NCBI GenBank assembly: GCA_022578605.1
Contig: MU394063.1
Coordinates: 558,001-622,000, forward strand
DNA: 64,000 bases
Direction of reading: 5' to 3'
DNA from: Camillea tinctor
Lineage: Eukaryota; Ascomycota; Sordariomycetes; Xylariales; Xylariaceae
Part shown: in pieces, positions 1-10,907 of the stretch
Layout: every line of letters starts with the position of its first letter
Position numbering within the stretch: position 1 is the stretch's first letter
Program-made: the position numbers and the translations under genes
The notes under the pieces: model-generated
Database searches by the model: none
The model's input: only the letters and a program-made list of their open reading frames with translations
What the model was told of the DNA's origin: nothing

Positions 1-1805
1 CTTGCAAATCTTTTAAGATCTAATTCTTCCAAATTTAACATTTTCGATAAGTTTTCGAGGTTTTAAGGGTCTTTAAGGGGGTTTTAAAGGTTATAGTTTT
101 AAGCTTTAACAGTATCTCGAAAGACTATATAAGTTAGATTTAAATGCCTTTATTTTCTTTTTAAAAATTAAATAGCGTTTTTAACTTATTTCGATTTAAG
201 GTCGTTATTAAGCTCTTTTTTTTTATTTTTTATGTTTTTTATTTTATGTAAAAGTTAAATTCTTTTTAAATAGTTATTGCTATTAAACTTATATATTATT
301 TACTATATATTTTAACGACTTTTTTTTATAAAACATTGCAATTTATTTTAAAAATATTTAATTTATATAAATTTTTAAGCTAATTTTTTTTTAATTTTAT
401 GTTTAATTTGCTTTATTAGTTTTTAATTTTAAATACTATTAAAAAAGCTTAATAGCTAAAAAATTTAAAAACTATAGCAGTTAAATTAAAATTATTATAT
501 TCTTGTTTTTTTATATTTTTTTGCACTATTAAAATGCGTAAAAAAAAGCATTATTTTTTTAAGTAATAATATAAAAATTTAAATAAATTAATTTTAACTT
601 TTTTATAAAAAAATATAAAGTAGCTTTAAAACTTTTTTATAATATTATATTTAATTAATATTATTAGCTTTACTTTTTTTTTAAGCATTTATATTAATTA
701 TAAAATTTTATTTTAATTTAAAGCTTTTAAATTTTAACTTTAATTTTAAATAATAAAAAGTTATTTTTTTTATTTTTTATAAATTATAAATTTAACTTTA
801 ATATTATAATTATTTATTATTATTTAATATGCTTTTTTTATATTAATTAATTAATAAAATTAATAATAATAAAGCTTTTTTTTATTAAATAAAAAGTAAC
901 TTTAAAATATAAACTTTATAAATTTTTTTAATGCTTATAAATTACATTTTTACTATAAGTTTTTTATAAACGTTTTTAAATTTTTTAACGGCTATAAATA
1001 TAACTTAATTAAATAGCGGTTTTATTACTTTATACGATCTTTTTTTAGTTGTTAAAGCCTTAATTTTTAGCTTAAAAAGCAAAAAAAAAACGTTTTATTT
1101 GGTTTTTTTTTAAAAACTTAATTTAGTAATATATTTAACATTATTAAATTTTTATTTTTAAAAAAAACAAAAAACTGTTTATTTAAAAATAGTATTTTTT
1201 TATGTTATTTTTATTTATTAATTTAATTTATAATTTTTTATATTAATAAATTTTAACTTGTTTTATTTATTATTAATATTTTTAAAATTGTTTTTTTTAA
1301 TTAATATTATTAGTTTTTTAGTTTTTTTAACATTTTTAATATATTTTAAAAAAATTATATTTTTAATAATATAATTACGCTTTTTAACTTTAAGTAAAAA
1401 AGCTTTAAAGCTATTAAATATATAATTAATTTTTTTTAAAATTTTTTATAAAAAGCTTTAATAATATAAAAATTTAAAATTTAAAATTAAATTATAACGT
1501 TAAATTTAATAGCTTTAGCTTAAAATTAAATTAATATGTTAAATTAAGTAGTTATTTTAAAATAATTTAAAAAATGTAGTTTAAATTAATTAAAATAATA
1601 TTAAAATAAATACAATTTAAAAATATAATAAACTTAAAAAAAGTATGTAAAAGCTTTAAAAAATAAAAAGTAAAAGTACGTAAGTAAGTTATAGCTTACT
1701 TTTTTACACTATAACTAAAATAGCAATAAATATAAAGTTTTAGCTTTTATTTTTATAATAAAAAGAAATAAAGCTGCATTTTACTTAAATATTACTTATA
1801 TATTA
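1..1805. repeat. AT-rich, RIP-like island
   Basis: This stretch is almost entirely A and T with no usable reading frame. The few cytosines lie mostly before T (as in AGCT and ACT), and CpA/TpG dinucleotides look strongly depleted by eye while TpA is abundant. That is the pattern left by repeat-induced point mutation in ascomycetes. It ends abruptly near 1805-1815, where normal mixed composition resumes. It is probably an old transposon or part of an AT isochore; the parent element cannot be recognised. A telomere is not supported because no TTAGGG arrays are visible. Confidence 0.8.
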
Positions 1806-1811
1806 AGTAAG

Positions 1812-3012
1812 ACCGTCAAAATAGTATAGAAGCGGTTAGGCCCAACGGAAGGCTTTTGTTGCAAGCGTCAGCGCCGCCTCCAGTAGGAAAGAATGTGCTG
1901 GGGTTAGCAGATTCCTAACCTGTTACGATGTGGATACCCCGATCTGCGGGTCCACATATATCCAACGACTAAGCAACATGCCAACATGCAGGAATGAAGG
2001 CGAGTGAGGGGTTAGGACTGGAAGAATGAATAATAGGTCCAACACATCGGAGAAGGTCGGCGTTGGGCGTCGACACTCATGCTTTGTATATTTAGAATAT
2101 TGGAATACGCGCCAACGGCTAAAAGATCTTATAGGCGGAGGGCTGAGCTACCGTCTATATAGAGAGCTAAAGATCCCCTCGCAGAATGGGAAGGAGGATC
2201 TGGTACGGCCATTCTAAAACAATTATTCTAGTTTTTTGAATACAGGCATATTACCCCTTAACATAACCCCTCCGCCTCTCTTTCTCATGCAGGCATGGTT
2301 TATAATCATTAGTGCCCCCTTTTCTTTCCAATAATAAGTTTCTTCTCTATGCACTGCTATCATTTTTTATGATAAACCTGTGAATATTCCTTCAAGAACC
2401 CAGAGCCTTTCTAGTGATACTAAATTCGAATTTTAGACTCCGTAGAGCTATTTCGATTTCGCCCCCTTTATGAGATAGCCATAGGGTGCTCCCCTAGCTG
2501 CACAGGCCCTATCAAATGAAGGAACGAAGAAGGCCTGTGTGCATTCATGAAGGTTTCATTAATGCCTAACAGAGTATTGTATCGAGGACCATCACCCACT
2601 GCCTCGGATTCAGAAGTCTCTACTTCTATACTAGTGACCAATTGGTGGCATATGCAGTCCCTTGGGATCTGTCTGGAGTACATCCCATCTATCCACTGCC
2701 TAATTCTCTGGTCATGTCGAATACCATATTATTAAGCAACATACTTCTCGTATCAATCGTGTCGGTCCCTCGTGTTATCATTATGCTGACCCTGTACTAC
2801 TTCGATTCCCCGCTCCTCCTATACGTATTAAGACATCTTTCCACCAGCCTGTTCCAGCCTAAGCATGCCTTGCAGTGAAGATGATGGAGTCGGGGGTGCT
2901 CATAGAGAGGCTGCTACTACATTCCTTCTCGGGGAAATCTACAGCTAGCATCCTTTCCGCGCAGCCGGGAGGTAGAGCAATTCACCACACCTGATTCCAA
3001 TCCCCTACTCCC
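1812..3012. other. Gene-free stretch beside the AT island
   Basis: Mixed-composition DNA between the AT-rich island and the 3' end of the dynactin p25 gene. It contains only short open frames (for example 2026-2217 on plus and 2468-2683 on minus) with no recognisable domain and no codon pattern that stands out. I see no RNA gene and no clear repeat. It may include old, decayed coding sequence, but nothing can be named. Confidence 0.5.
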
Positions 3013-3793
3013 TCAAACCGGCAGCGGCTGGGGGTTATTCCCGACTGTCTTATACAGCTCTCTGAGCTCAAACGCCTCGTGTCCGCCCTCGGGCACCTCG
3101 CCGATGACGCGCGCGGGCTGGCCCGCGACGACGCTGAAGCTGGGTATGACGGTGTTGGGCGCGACCACGGACCCGTCGAGGATGCGCACGTAGTCCTTGA
3201 TGATAGCGAACTCGCCGACGGTGACGCGCTGCCCGATGTGCACGTGGCTGCCCACGGTGGCGGCCTGGACGACGCTGCCCTCGCCCACGAAGACGTGGTC
3301 GCCCAGGCGCAGGGGCAGGTACGTGAACGAGCTGAGCAGTGTTAGCTAATGCAACCACACACATCTACACACACGCGAAAGAAAAAAAAGAAAAAAAAGA
3401 GGGAGGTTGGGTTAGGATTCGAACCCTTTGTATATGCGCCCCGGCGGCCTCAAGCAGCACCCCCGGCTCAGGAAGCAGTACCGGCCGATAGCCACCGCGG
3501 TGTTACTGCCGGGGGCGGCGGCACCGCCGGCGCCCGACGAAGGCTGGGCGGTGCGGGCGAGGTCGCCCCGGATCATGGCCTCGGCCTGGATGACGGTCTT
3601 GCCGCCCAGCATGATGTGCTGGGTGCCGATCAATATGGCTTTGCGGGCGACCTTGTTCCCCGTATCCTGCATTTCATTGATGGCGTTAGTTAGCGGTCAA
3701 GCGGGAATTGGGTTTTCTGTTATTAGGGCTGTATTATTATTATTTTTAACTTACGGTCTCGATATACTCGCCCTTGACTTGCTTTCTAGACAT
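3013..3793 (-). CDS. DCTN5: Dynactin subunit 5 (p25)
   Basis: Small left-handed beta-helix subunit of the dynactin pointed-end complex, which helps dynein bind cargo, in filamentous fungi notably early endosomes. Three exons on the minus strand, 3793-3755, 3666-3425 and 3331-3013, give 199 residues, normal for p25. The first exon encodes only 13 residues starting MSRKQVKGEYIET. The core has the family signature (QHIMLGGKTVIQ, GDL, GRYCFLSRGC, LRPPGR, then LRLGDHVFVGEGSVVQAA) and a run of hexapeptide repeats ending in PSFSVVAGQPARVIGE. The second intron uses a weak GTTCGA donor and contains a pyrimidine-rich tract with two short poly-T runs on the coding strand; the join restores GSFTYLPLRLGD. 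The family call is secure. The weak donor is the least certain part. Confidence 0.93.
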
Positions 3794-4365
3794 TTTGGCG
3801 GCATATAAATTGGAAAAGAAAATGTGTATTCTTGAAGGTTTAGGGGTACTTAAGGCTAACAGGAGGCATAGTAAGTAAGTAGATGCTTGTATAGTATGAT
3901 GAAATAGTCTGAGGCGCACGGACGCGACGCGATAGAAGCCCGCGCAGTCACCTGAATTTAAGTAGGTTATACAGTTTATTTAGTGCTGATAGCTCATATA
4001 TTCACTGTACTGACACTGTATGCCGTATAAATGTGGAGACGAATTGCTATCTTCCAGATGTGTAGGCCGGGCTTGTGTACATGAAGACAAACTCATCAGG
4101 AGTCTTCAACAAAATCTATCAAACTCCATATATACATAAAACGCGGGCACATACCCAGTTTGCACGAATGACTAAAAAGAAAAAAGCTTGAAGTGTATAA
4201 TTGCGAAAGTCTTAAAGCCGGGACTTTCCCATTAGTAGTTTTATCTAAAACCTGTATATACCTACTATAATATAATATAAACAACTGCTTAGCGCAAGCA
4301 GGGTTGCACCCAAATATAAATATATACACACGAATCTTAATTTCTCTCTATTGAAGTCCATCCCC
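3794..4365. other. Upstream region of the p25 gene
   Basis: 572 bases between the p25 start and the 3' end of pectin lyase, both on minus. It should contain the p25 promoter and the pectin lyase 3' untranslated region. No coding frame, RNA gene or clear regulatory site is recognisable. Confidence 0.5.
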
Positions 4366-5623
4366 TTAAATATGGCCAATTCCAGCGCTGGAGGGCACAC
4401 TAGATGTGACAGCCGCGACAGCCTCAGCCGTGGCAACGGTGTCACCGTTAAACTTGGACAAAACGTCGGTGTTAGTGCCAGAGAAAGTACCCGAGTCCGT
4501 CAGCGAGTTAGCGACACAGGCGCGCCCAATGGCTGACGAGCATGCGCTCGTATCCTCTGCGGTGAACAGCGCGCCCTGGGCACCATCCTCAACCGGGGTA
4601 GGCACGCCGTCGAACACGTTGCCCTCGGCGAGCACGTAGGCTCCACTGCCGACCTCAAAGTTGTGTCCGGTCGAAGGCCCGAAGTAGTTGTTGACAGCAT
4701 GTAGGATAGTGTTCCCACCAACCTTGGGGCTGCGACCTGACGTGTGGTGAATGTAGTTGCCCTTGAGGGTGACTTGATCATTGGATCCCGTGAAGTATAG
4801 ACCCCAGTAGTGGTTGCCATCGCATGTGGCGGACCAGCTAGTCTGTCCATCGATCTCGTTGTTAGAGACGGTGACACGACCCGACGCCTCGGTTCCAAGA
4901 ACAATGTGCTGGCGACCGATGAGAGAAGTCTGGGGATGTTAGATATTATCTTTTCAAGTGGGATAGCAAGGGAGCAAGATGATTCTTACCTTCACATGGT
5001 CGATCCAAACTAGATCGGCACCGTCAATGGTGATACCATCACCGCCCCAGACATACTGGGGGTTGATCTCAGTAACGTGAATATTCTGAATAATAATATT
5101 CTGCACGTTGTTCACAATACGGAGACTGTTGAAAATTTAGTACCGCGGTACTGGATTATTGCTGGATCCAAACTTACCCCTTGCCCTTAATAACACCCTT
5201 GGTCCCTTCGCCAAGGAGAGTCTTGTTTGATCCAACAGAAATACCAAGCTCACCGGCAGCGTCGTATGTAATGCTAGCCACTGTTGGGGCGTTGGGTTCG
5301 TAGTTTGTACACCAGTCATCCTTGTTGATGGCAGTCTGGCAAGCACTTCCTGTTCCCCACGGAGCACATCCGGAACTTGTCGTTGTCCCCTCAGTACCGG
5401 TGAAATCAAACTCTTGGTTTAGAACAATGACGCGGGCTTGGTCATCCCCTAGGTAAGAAACAAGTTCTTCAGTCGTGGTCGGGTAGACGGCCGTGGCACT
5501 GCCGCCGCCCGTGACGCTCGAGGCGAATCCTTCTGCCGAGCCAGACACAGAAACATCCCGACGGCCAAAGTGACTGGGGGCAGCCGCGGCCACATTAAGA
5601 AGGACAAAGAACGTGGTTCGCAT
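4366..5623 (-). CDS. Secreted pectin lyase, polysaccharide lyase family 1
   Basis: Cleaves methyl-esterified homogalacturonan by beta-elimination outside the cell. Exons 5623-5178, 5125-4990 and 4929-4366 give 381 residues, close to Aspergillus pectin lyases. Residues 1 to about 15 form a signal peptide ([15 protein letters not shown]). Recognisable family blocks follow: [66 protein letters not shown] and, directly after the second intron, IGRQHIVLG (Arg about 200), then [12 protein letters not shown] and HAVNNYF. The W-rich cleft and acidic TIDGAD strand fit pectin lyase rather than calcium-dependent pectate lyase; this subdivision is by motif memory. Splice joins are GT/AG and in frame. A TATA-like TATATAAG lies on the minus strand about 200 bases before the ATG. 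Confidence 0.93.
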
Positions 5624-5820
5624 TTTTTCTTTTTTTTTAGTATTTGGGGTTTTCGCTCGTCAAGGGCGATGGCAGAAACGAATGCAATATACAGACCGAA
5701 GCGTATAAGTGTAGAAAAACGAGTGAAAAGGAAAGAGGGATGAACCAGCTACCCAAAAATAACGTCGAAGTGTATGACTTACCAAAAGAATCGCAGAGGT
5801 GAGAAACAGCAGCACTCTTG

Positions 5821-5830
5821 GCTTATATAC
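5821..5830 (-). promoter_or_regulatory. Candidate TATA element of pectin lyase
   Basis: On the minus strand the sequence reads TATATAAGCC about 200 bases upstream of the pectin lyase ATG. The position suits a TATA box for a leader of 150-170 bases. Inferred from sequence only. Confidence 0.4.
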
Positions 5831-7201
5831 CATGTGCTACCCTCGACCCCTTTTACCACGATCTGCCTGCCATGGTCCCGGGAGTAGCTGGAGACGACCT
5901 TGCGGGCTACACTAGTCAGCAGGAGTAGCAAGACCCACCAGGGCGACGTAACGCTATGAAATATGCTAGCGGGTCAGTGGTTTGTCGGGATTCCGCCCGT
6001 GCTAAAGAGAAGGTCGCGGTCGTGCGGTCACGTCTATCCGAAACAACAGCTAACCAGGCTACCTAGTAGGTAGTTGGTGTAGTAAGAAAAACCGGGCGTT
6101 TGACCTATTCCCGTAGAGGGGTCCCGGCCCCGGACATCGAATCTACCTGCGGCGATTACGCACATCACTCCCCACAAAATCCAATTTCCAAGGGGGAGGA
6201 TGTAGCCGTGCAGAGATATCGCACCAATGAGATTGGAGCGAGTTGATCTGAATTGGAAATGACCATCTCAAATGTCGATCTTGAAGTGTACGTGCTCAAG
6301 TGGCTTTTCAAAGGTCAGACGGCACACTTCCGAAGACATGTAGGTAAGTCATAGCCAATCTTTCCTATTCATAGCTTCGGAATTTAATCGATTTATTTCA
6401 TTCGACGCTGTGATAGTGGTGTTATTCTGACCCAGATCTGGTTCTGGTTCATTAATAGGTGACGTATAAGTCGTACTAGCATTACCTAGCCTTCGAACCA
6501 ACGTGTTCGATGTTCGTGATTACTAATAGAGAAACGGTATCTCCTAGTTCTAAAATATTGCTCAAATTTAATGAGGATATTAGTTATGAAGGTTCCGGTC
6601 TTTCAGAAAACATTAAGTAGGCACATAATAGGTATGTTATGGTGGTTCAAGTAAAGGGGTTAGGAGGTTCAGTTTTAGAAGAAATTATTCGGATTGGGAT
6701 GTATGTAAGTCGGAGTGGCCCAAGCTTCGGGGGCTGTTCCTGGCGCTAAAATAGTGCTGGAGCTTAAAAGTTTAATACCCCGATCCATGACATCAGACTG
6801 ATTCTGATTCTGGTAAACACATTTCATCATGATACATCATTCTTTATATCACCACCAGGCAGTGTCAATCCGTATCTGGAAGGCACATAGGTAGGCAGAT
6901 GCGCAGCTAAGGAAGGTACCAATATTGTCCGGGAAGGCATGTATTGCACTAAGTGGTACAATAGACTAACCTAGGATCTATTGACATGTCCACCAAGGGT
7001 CCTATAGTTTAGATTTCCATCATCCTTACAACAACAATAATAACAAATCACCAACCACACATTTTTTTTTTTTTTCATTCGCCTTACACCTCAAACTCAA
7101 TTGGAGAAATTTGCCAATAAAGAAAGTAATCACAACTCAAGTCTTCTCCCCAATCAAGAGTTTCAAAACTTCGATTTACTTATTGTTACTGCCTCGACAC
7201 A
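5831..7201. other. Divergent intergenic region, pectin lyase / conserved fungal gene
   Basis: About 1.4 kb between two divergently transcribed genes, so both promoters should lie here. A 15-base T run sits near 7063-7077. No open frame with recognisable content and no RNA gene is seen. Confidence 0.5.
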
Positions 7202-8501
7202 ATGCCTACAACTAGGTCTGCCGTTAAGGGCGTTGCTCCTACCCACGACGGCATTAGTGAAAGCGCTGGATCCAAGCACCAAATCAAAGACAAAACCTCT
7301 CCTACATCTAAACGCGTGAGAAAGGACAGCAACGACAAAAAGGAGCAGAAGACTCTGGAGGAGACAATTCCAAGGTATATGCCTACTATACCTGGCAGCT
7401 TGAAATAGAGGAAACAGGGCATATCTAACAATTCAATAGTTCTAACAATGAAAATGGAAATGACGAAAGTGACAGTCGAGCTGAGGATGATGCGAAGGCC
7501 GCAGAAGATAATGAGGGCGAAAGCTCGAATACGAAAGAACAGCCCGAGCAACAAGATTCTGCTGAGAAGCCAACAGCCCGTGGTGATATAGTCCCATCCA
7601 ACATCCTCGAGAAAGGTCTTATATACTTCTTCTTTCGTGGACGCATTGGTATTGATGAGCCCAGCGATGTCAATGAAATTGCTCGTAGCTACTTCATACT
7701 ACGCCCCCTGGCTAAGGAGGCCAAGCTCGGCGAAGGCACGATAGGCGATGCTGGCAATAGCCGCCTGGTGGCAGTTCCCAAGAAAGTATTTCCCCTGAGT
7801 GGCAGGGACCGTTGGATTGCATTTGTGGAAAAGTCGGATGCGTCCTTTAAGTCTCTGAAGGACGACTTTTTAGCATCTTCAGATTATAGTACCAAGACTG
7901 CCGGTGTTCGTCACAAACCTGCCGCCACACCTGCAGCCGAAGGCATATACGCTATTACTACGACAGGCCGCGAATCTCACCTCGCCTACATGATAACTCT
8001 ACCATCTGATCTGGGCGAAGTGCAGCTTGAGCTTGGTTTACGGGAAAAAGGAAGCTTTATTATCACTACCCGGAACCCTCAATACGAAGCACCTAAAGGC
8101 ACCGCGCTACCTTCTGGACCAGAATATCCAAAAGAGTAAGCATTGGCTATAGAACTGAATGATAACAAAACGTCCTTAGAAGTGCATTTACTGATTAGCT
8201 GAGCTCCAGGGTCCAGGACGAATTTCGTGCTCTACGGTGGATGCCAAGTCAGCCAAAGCATCTTGATTATGTTAACACGCAGTTCCTATTGGTTGGCGAG
8301 TCGAGTGGTATTGCGAAGGCGACGGAACCTCAGAAGGAAGACCAAGACGATAATAAGGAGGAGCCGCGAGAGGAGATGGAGAAACTAGAAGACGAGGATA
8401 CACACAGAATGGAAGGATTGGAAGGGGATGATTCGGCGGCTATCTTTGCCGACCTACATGCACAATCAAAGGATTACCCAAAGCTTCAGACAACGTTCTG
8501 A
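7202..8501 (+). CDS. Conserved fungal protein (often annotated 'BTB domain transcription factor')
   Basis: Three exons, 7202-7374, 7440-8135 and 8210-8501, give 386 residues. The first about 100 residues are charged and low-complexity (Lys, Ser, Glu, Asp-rich) and start MPTTRSAVKG. A conserved central domain follows, with blocks such as GLIYFFFRGRIGIDEPSDV, FPLSGRDRWIAFVEKSDAS, TPAAEGIYAITTTGRESHL and LRWMPSQPKHLDYVNTQF. The acidic tail carries DDSAAIFADL and ends in KDYPKLQTTF. I recognise the central and tail blocks from a widespread ascomycete family that pipelines label BTB transcription factor, but I see no BTB fold or DNA-binding motif, so the function is unknown. Both joins are phase-matched GT/AG. 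It is probably nuclear, judging only by its charged basic N-terminus. Confidence 0.85.
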
Positions 8502-9245
8502 GTGGGTTATTGAAGATGGAGATATTGAGATGGAAACAGAAAAGCAAGGTAAGGCGTTTGGGATATTGCTTACCATGAACGTTGCTTTAGGTTATACATC
8601 TACTAGATATATTCAGTCTAGTGAACTACCAATGTAACCTAGCTGGGTTGGTAGTATGAAGGTTACGTTCTCTACCTATATAGGCATATGGCTATACGAT
8701 GCTCATCAATGGGAAACATGAGAATGAATGAACTTGATGATAAAAAAGTACTCAAGAACATTATGGAAATTTAACATACAAATAAGTAAGTTTACTGCTT
8801 TTAATTGACTTAAGCTTCAAAGGTGCTACCTACCTAGGTAGGCAGGTTGCTATTTACATAGTAAATATCACGGATGCATATCGGACTCCGCATATGCTAT
8901 GTAGCTAATGCCGACGCCACCGTCCATCCCCGAAAGGGGAAATTGAATATAAGTTGGATGGAAACTCACAGAAGCCGCTAATATAGGTAGGCTGTGGAAC
9001 CTTGAATAGTCTCCGAAGACTTGGATCTAAACTTCTTAGCCGTGTATGTAACAGCTGACCATCAGGCTTCATTCACAGCGCTGACGCTCATCGTATGATT
9101 CAATTACATCGTACGATCTACTCTAGCACAGAGGCAGCAGAACTGCGCGTCATCAAGGTTATCAAAACTACGAGTACAAAACAGGTATGGAAGCAATGCA
9201 ACTATAATAAACTTTGCCTGTTCTCATTGTTTCGAACGTCTTGAT
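8502..9245. other. Intergenic region upstream of fumarate reductase
   Basis: 744 bases without a supported gene. It includes a CCTACCTAGGTAGG palindrome near 8828-8842, a motif that recurs through the window. The remainder presumably holds the fumarate reductase promoter. Confidence 0.5.
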
Positions 9246-10907
9246 ATGCCTAGATTATACCCACGGGGAGCACTTCGCATATATTTCATCATCGGTCTAG
9301 TCATCGCGGTTCTGTGCATGGTCTCCTATCATCGCAGCATCGCCTCTACCCTCTCCTTGAGCTTTGGCACACTAGGAAAAACTGCATCATCTCTTTTCAG
9401 TACTTACACGGCTACTCCTCCTTTCAGAATGTCAGCCACTAAGAAGAAGCCCGTCATCGTCGTGGGTTCAGGTTTTGCCGGCCTGTCCGCCGCTTACGAG
9501 GCCCTCAAAGCAGGTGCTAGGGTGCACATGCTTGAGCGAGCCGCCAAGCCCGGCGGCAACAGCATCAAAGCCTCCTCGGGCATCAACGGTGCCGGCACGC
9601 GGTTCCAGCACAGCGCCGGTATCCCCAAGGATGAGAGCTTCTACGACGACACGCTACGGTCTGCCGGTGAGCGGCTACAAGCGGGACCTCAGGGCGTGGA
9701 CCGCACTGCTCTCATCGAGACCCTGACTTCCCGGTCTGCCGGCGCTGTCGACTGGCTGGTCGACGAGATCGGCCTCGACCTGAGCATCGTCGCCATGCTC
9801 GGCGGCCACTCGGTCGCGCGCACTCACCGCGGCGCCTCCGGCCCGCCCCCCGGAGCCGCCATCGTGTCCACGCTCCTAAAGAAACTCAAAGAGAACCCGG
9901 ACTACGAGCTCACCACATCTGCGAACGTGGACGCCCTGCTATCTACCCCCGACGGCGGTGCGGTTACAGGCGTGCGATATACTGTTACCACCACCACTGA
10001 TGACGAGGAGAAGAAAACGACAACGGCAACCCACGAGCTCACCGGCCCTGTAGTCTTCGCCGCGGGGGGCTTCGCCGGCGACGCGAACGGCCTGCTAGCA
10101 CAGCACCGCCCCGACCTCGCCGGCATGCCCTCCACCAACGAGGCCAAGCCCGCGCCGCACCCGCTGCTGAGCGACCTGAGCGTCGCCCTCGTCGACATGC
10201 AGAGTGTGCAGGTGCACCCGACGGGGTTCGTCGACCCGGCGGACCGCGGCGCGGGGTACAAGTTCCTGGCCGCGGAGGCGCTGCGCGGCGAGGGCGGCAT
10301 CCTGCTCGCGGGCGCCAGCGGCCAGCGCTTCGTCAACGAGATGCTGCAGCGCGACGTGGTGAGCGCGGCCATCATGGGCTTGCGGCCCGAGAAATTAGAC
10401 GGCGACCGGAAGCAGTGGGATGTCATGCTGCTGCTCGACCCGGGCGCGTGCGAGGCCACCGCTTCGCACCTCAGCTTTTACCTCTGGAAGGGCCTCATGA
10501 GGAAAGTCAAGGTGCGCGAGCTGCCCCCTGCGGCCGTGGAGGCGGTGGATGCGTACGCGGAGGCGGTGAAAGCGGGCGCCGATACGGCGTTTGGCCGCAA
10601 GACCTTCGGCCACTGGCGCTTGCCCCCCGGCGAGGCGAATCGTGACGAGGAGGTTTGTGTGGGTAATGTGACGCCCGTCGTGCACTTCACTATGGGGGGC
10701 GCGGCGTTCGATGTCAAGGCGAGAGTGCTGGCGCAGCGGGGAGAGGATGCGCCGCTGACGCCCGTGAAGGGTCTGTGGGCCGCGGGCGAGATCACGGGGG
10801 GTATTCACGGGGCGAATCGATTGGGCGGGTCGTCACTGCTGGAGTGTGCGGTGTTTGGACGGATTGCGGGACAGGAGGCGGTTAAGAGTTTGGAGGAGGA
10901 GGAGTGA
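9246..10907 (+). CDS. OSM1: FAD-dependent fumarate reductase (Osm1/Frd1 type)
   Basis: Single exon, 553 residues. Reduces fumarate to succinate with FAD, which in yeast re-oxidises FADH2 during oxidative folding and anaerobic redox balance. The dinucleotide-binding motif GSGFAGLSAA begins at residue 74, followed by ERAAKPGGNS, SSGINGAGT, an active-site block GGHSVARTHR, QVHPTGFVDP, and the closing FAD signature GLWAAGEITGGIHGANRLGG. There is no fused cytochrome b5 or flavin-transfer domain, so it resembles the short yeast form. An N-terminal extension contains one hydrophobic stretch (residues about 12-28, IYFIIGLVIAVLCMVSY) that could be a membrane anchor or signal anchor. Met62, at 9429, lies immediately before the FAD domain in a favourable context (A at -3) and could start a soluble isoform. 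Coding GC is much higher from about 9430 on than in the extension. Confidence 0.93.
   Translation: MPRLYPRGALRIYFIIGLVIAVLCMVSYHRSIASTLSLSFGTLGKTASSLFSTYTATPPFRMSATKKKPVIVVGSGFAGLSAAYEALKAGARVHMLERAAKPGGNSIKASSGINGAGTRFQHSAGIPKDESFYDDTLRSAGERLQAGPQGVDRTALIETLTSRSAGAVDWLVDEIGLDLSIVAMLGGHSVARTHRGASGPPPGAAIVSTLLKKLKENPDYELTTSANVDALLSTPDGGAVTGVRYTVTTTTDDEEKKTTTATHELTGPVVFAAGGFAGDANGLLAQHRPDLAGMPSTNEAKPAPHPLLSDLSVALVDMQSVQVHPTGFVDPADRGAGYKFLAAEALRGEGGILLAGASGQRFVNEMLQRDVVSAAIMGLRPEKLDGDRKQWDVMLLLDPGACEATASHLSFYLWKGLMRKVKVRELPPAAVEAVDAYAEAVKAGADTAFGRKTFGHWRLPPGEANRDEEVCVGNVTPVVHFTMGGAAFDVKARVLAQRGEDAPLTPVKGLWAAGEITGGIHGANRLGGSSLLECAVFGRIAGQEAVKSLEEEE

Noticed and set aside
3412..3430. GGGTTCGAATCCT on the minus strand resembling a tRNA T-loop
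   Set aside because: There is no matching acceptor stem, anticodon arm or A box, and it lies at the exon-intron border of the p25 gene.
9902..10808. Minus-strand open frames opposite fumarate reductase
   Set aside because: Mirror frames of a high-GC flavoprotein gene without motifs.
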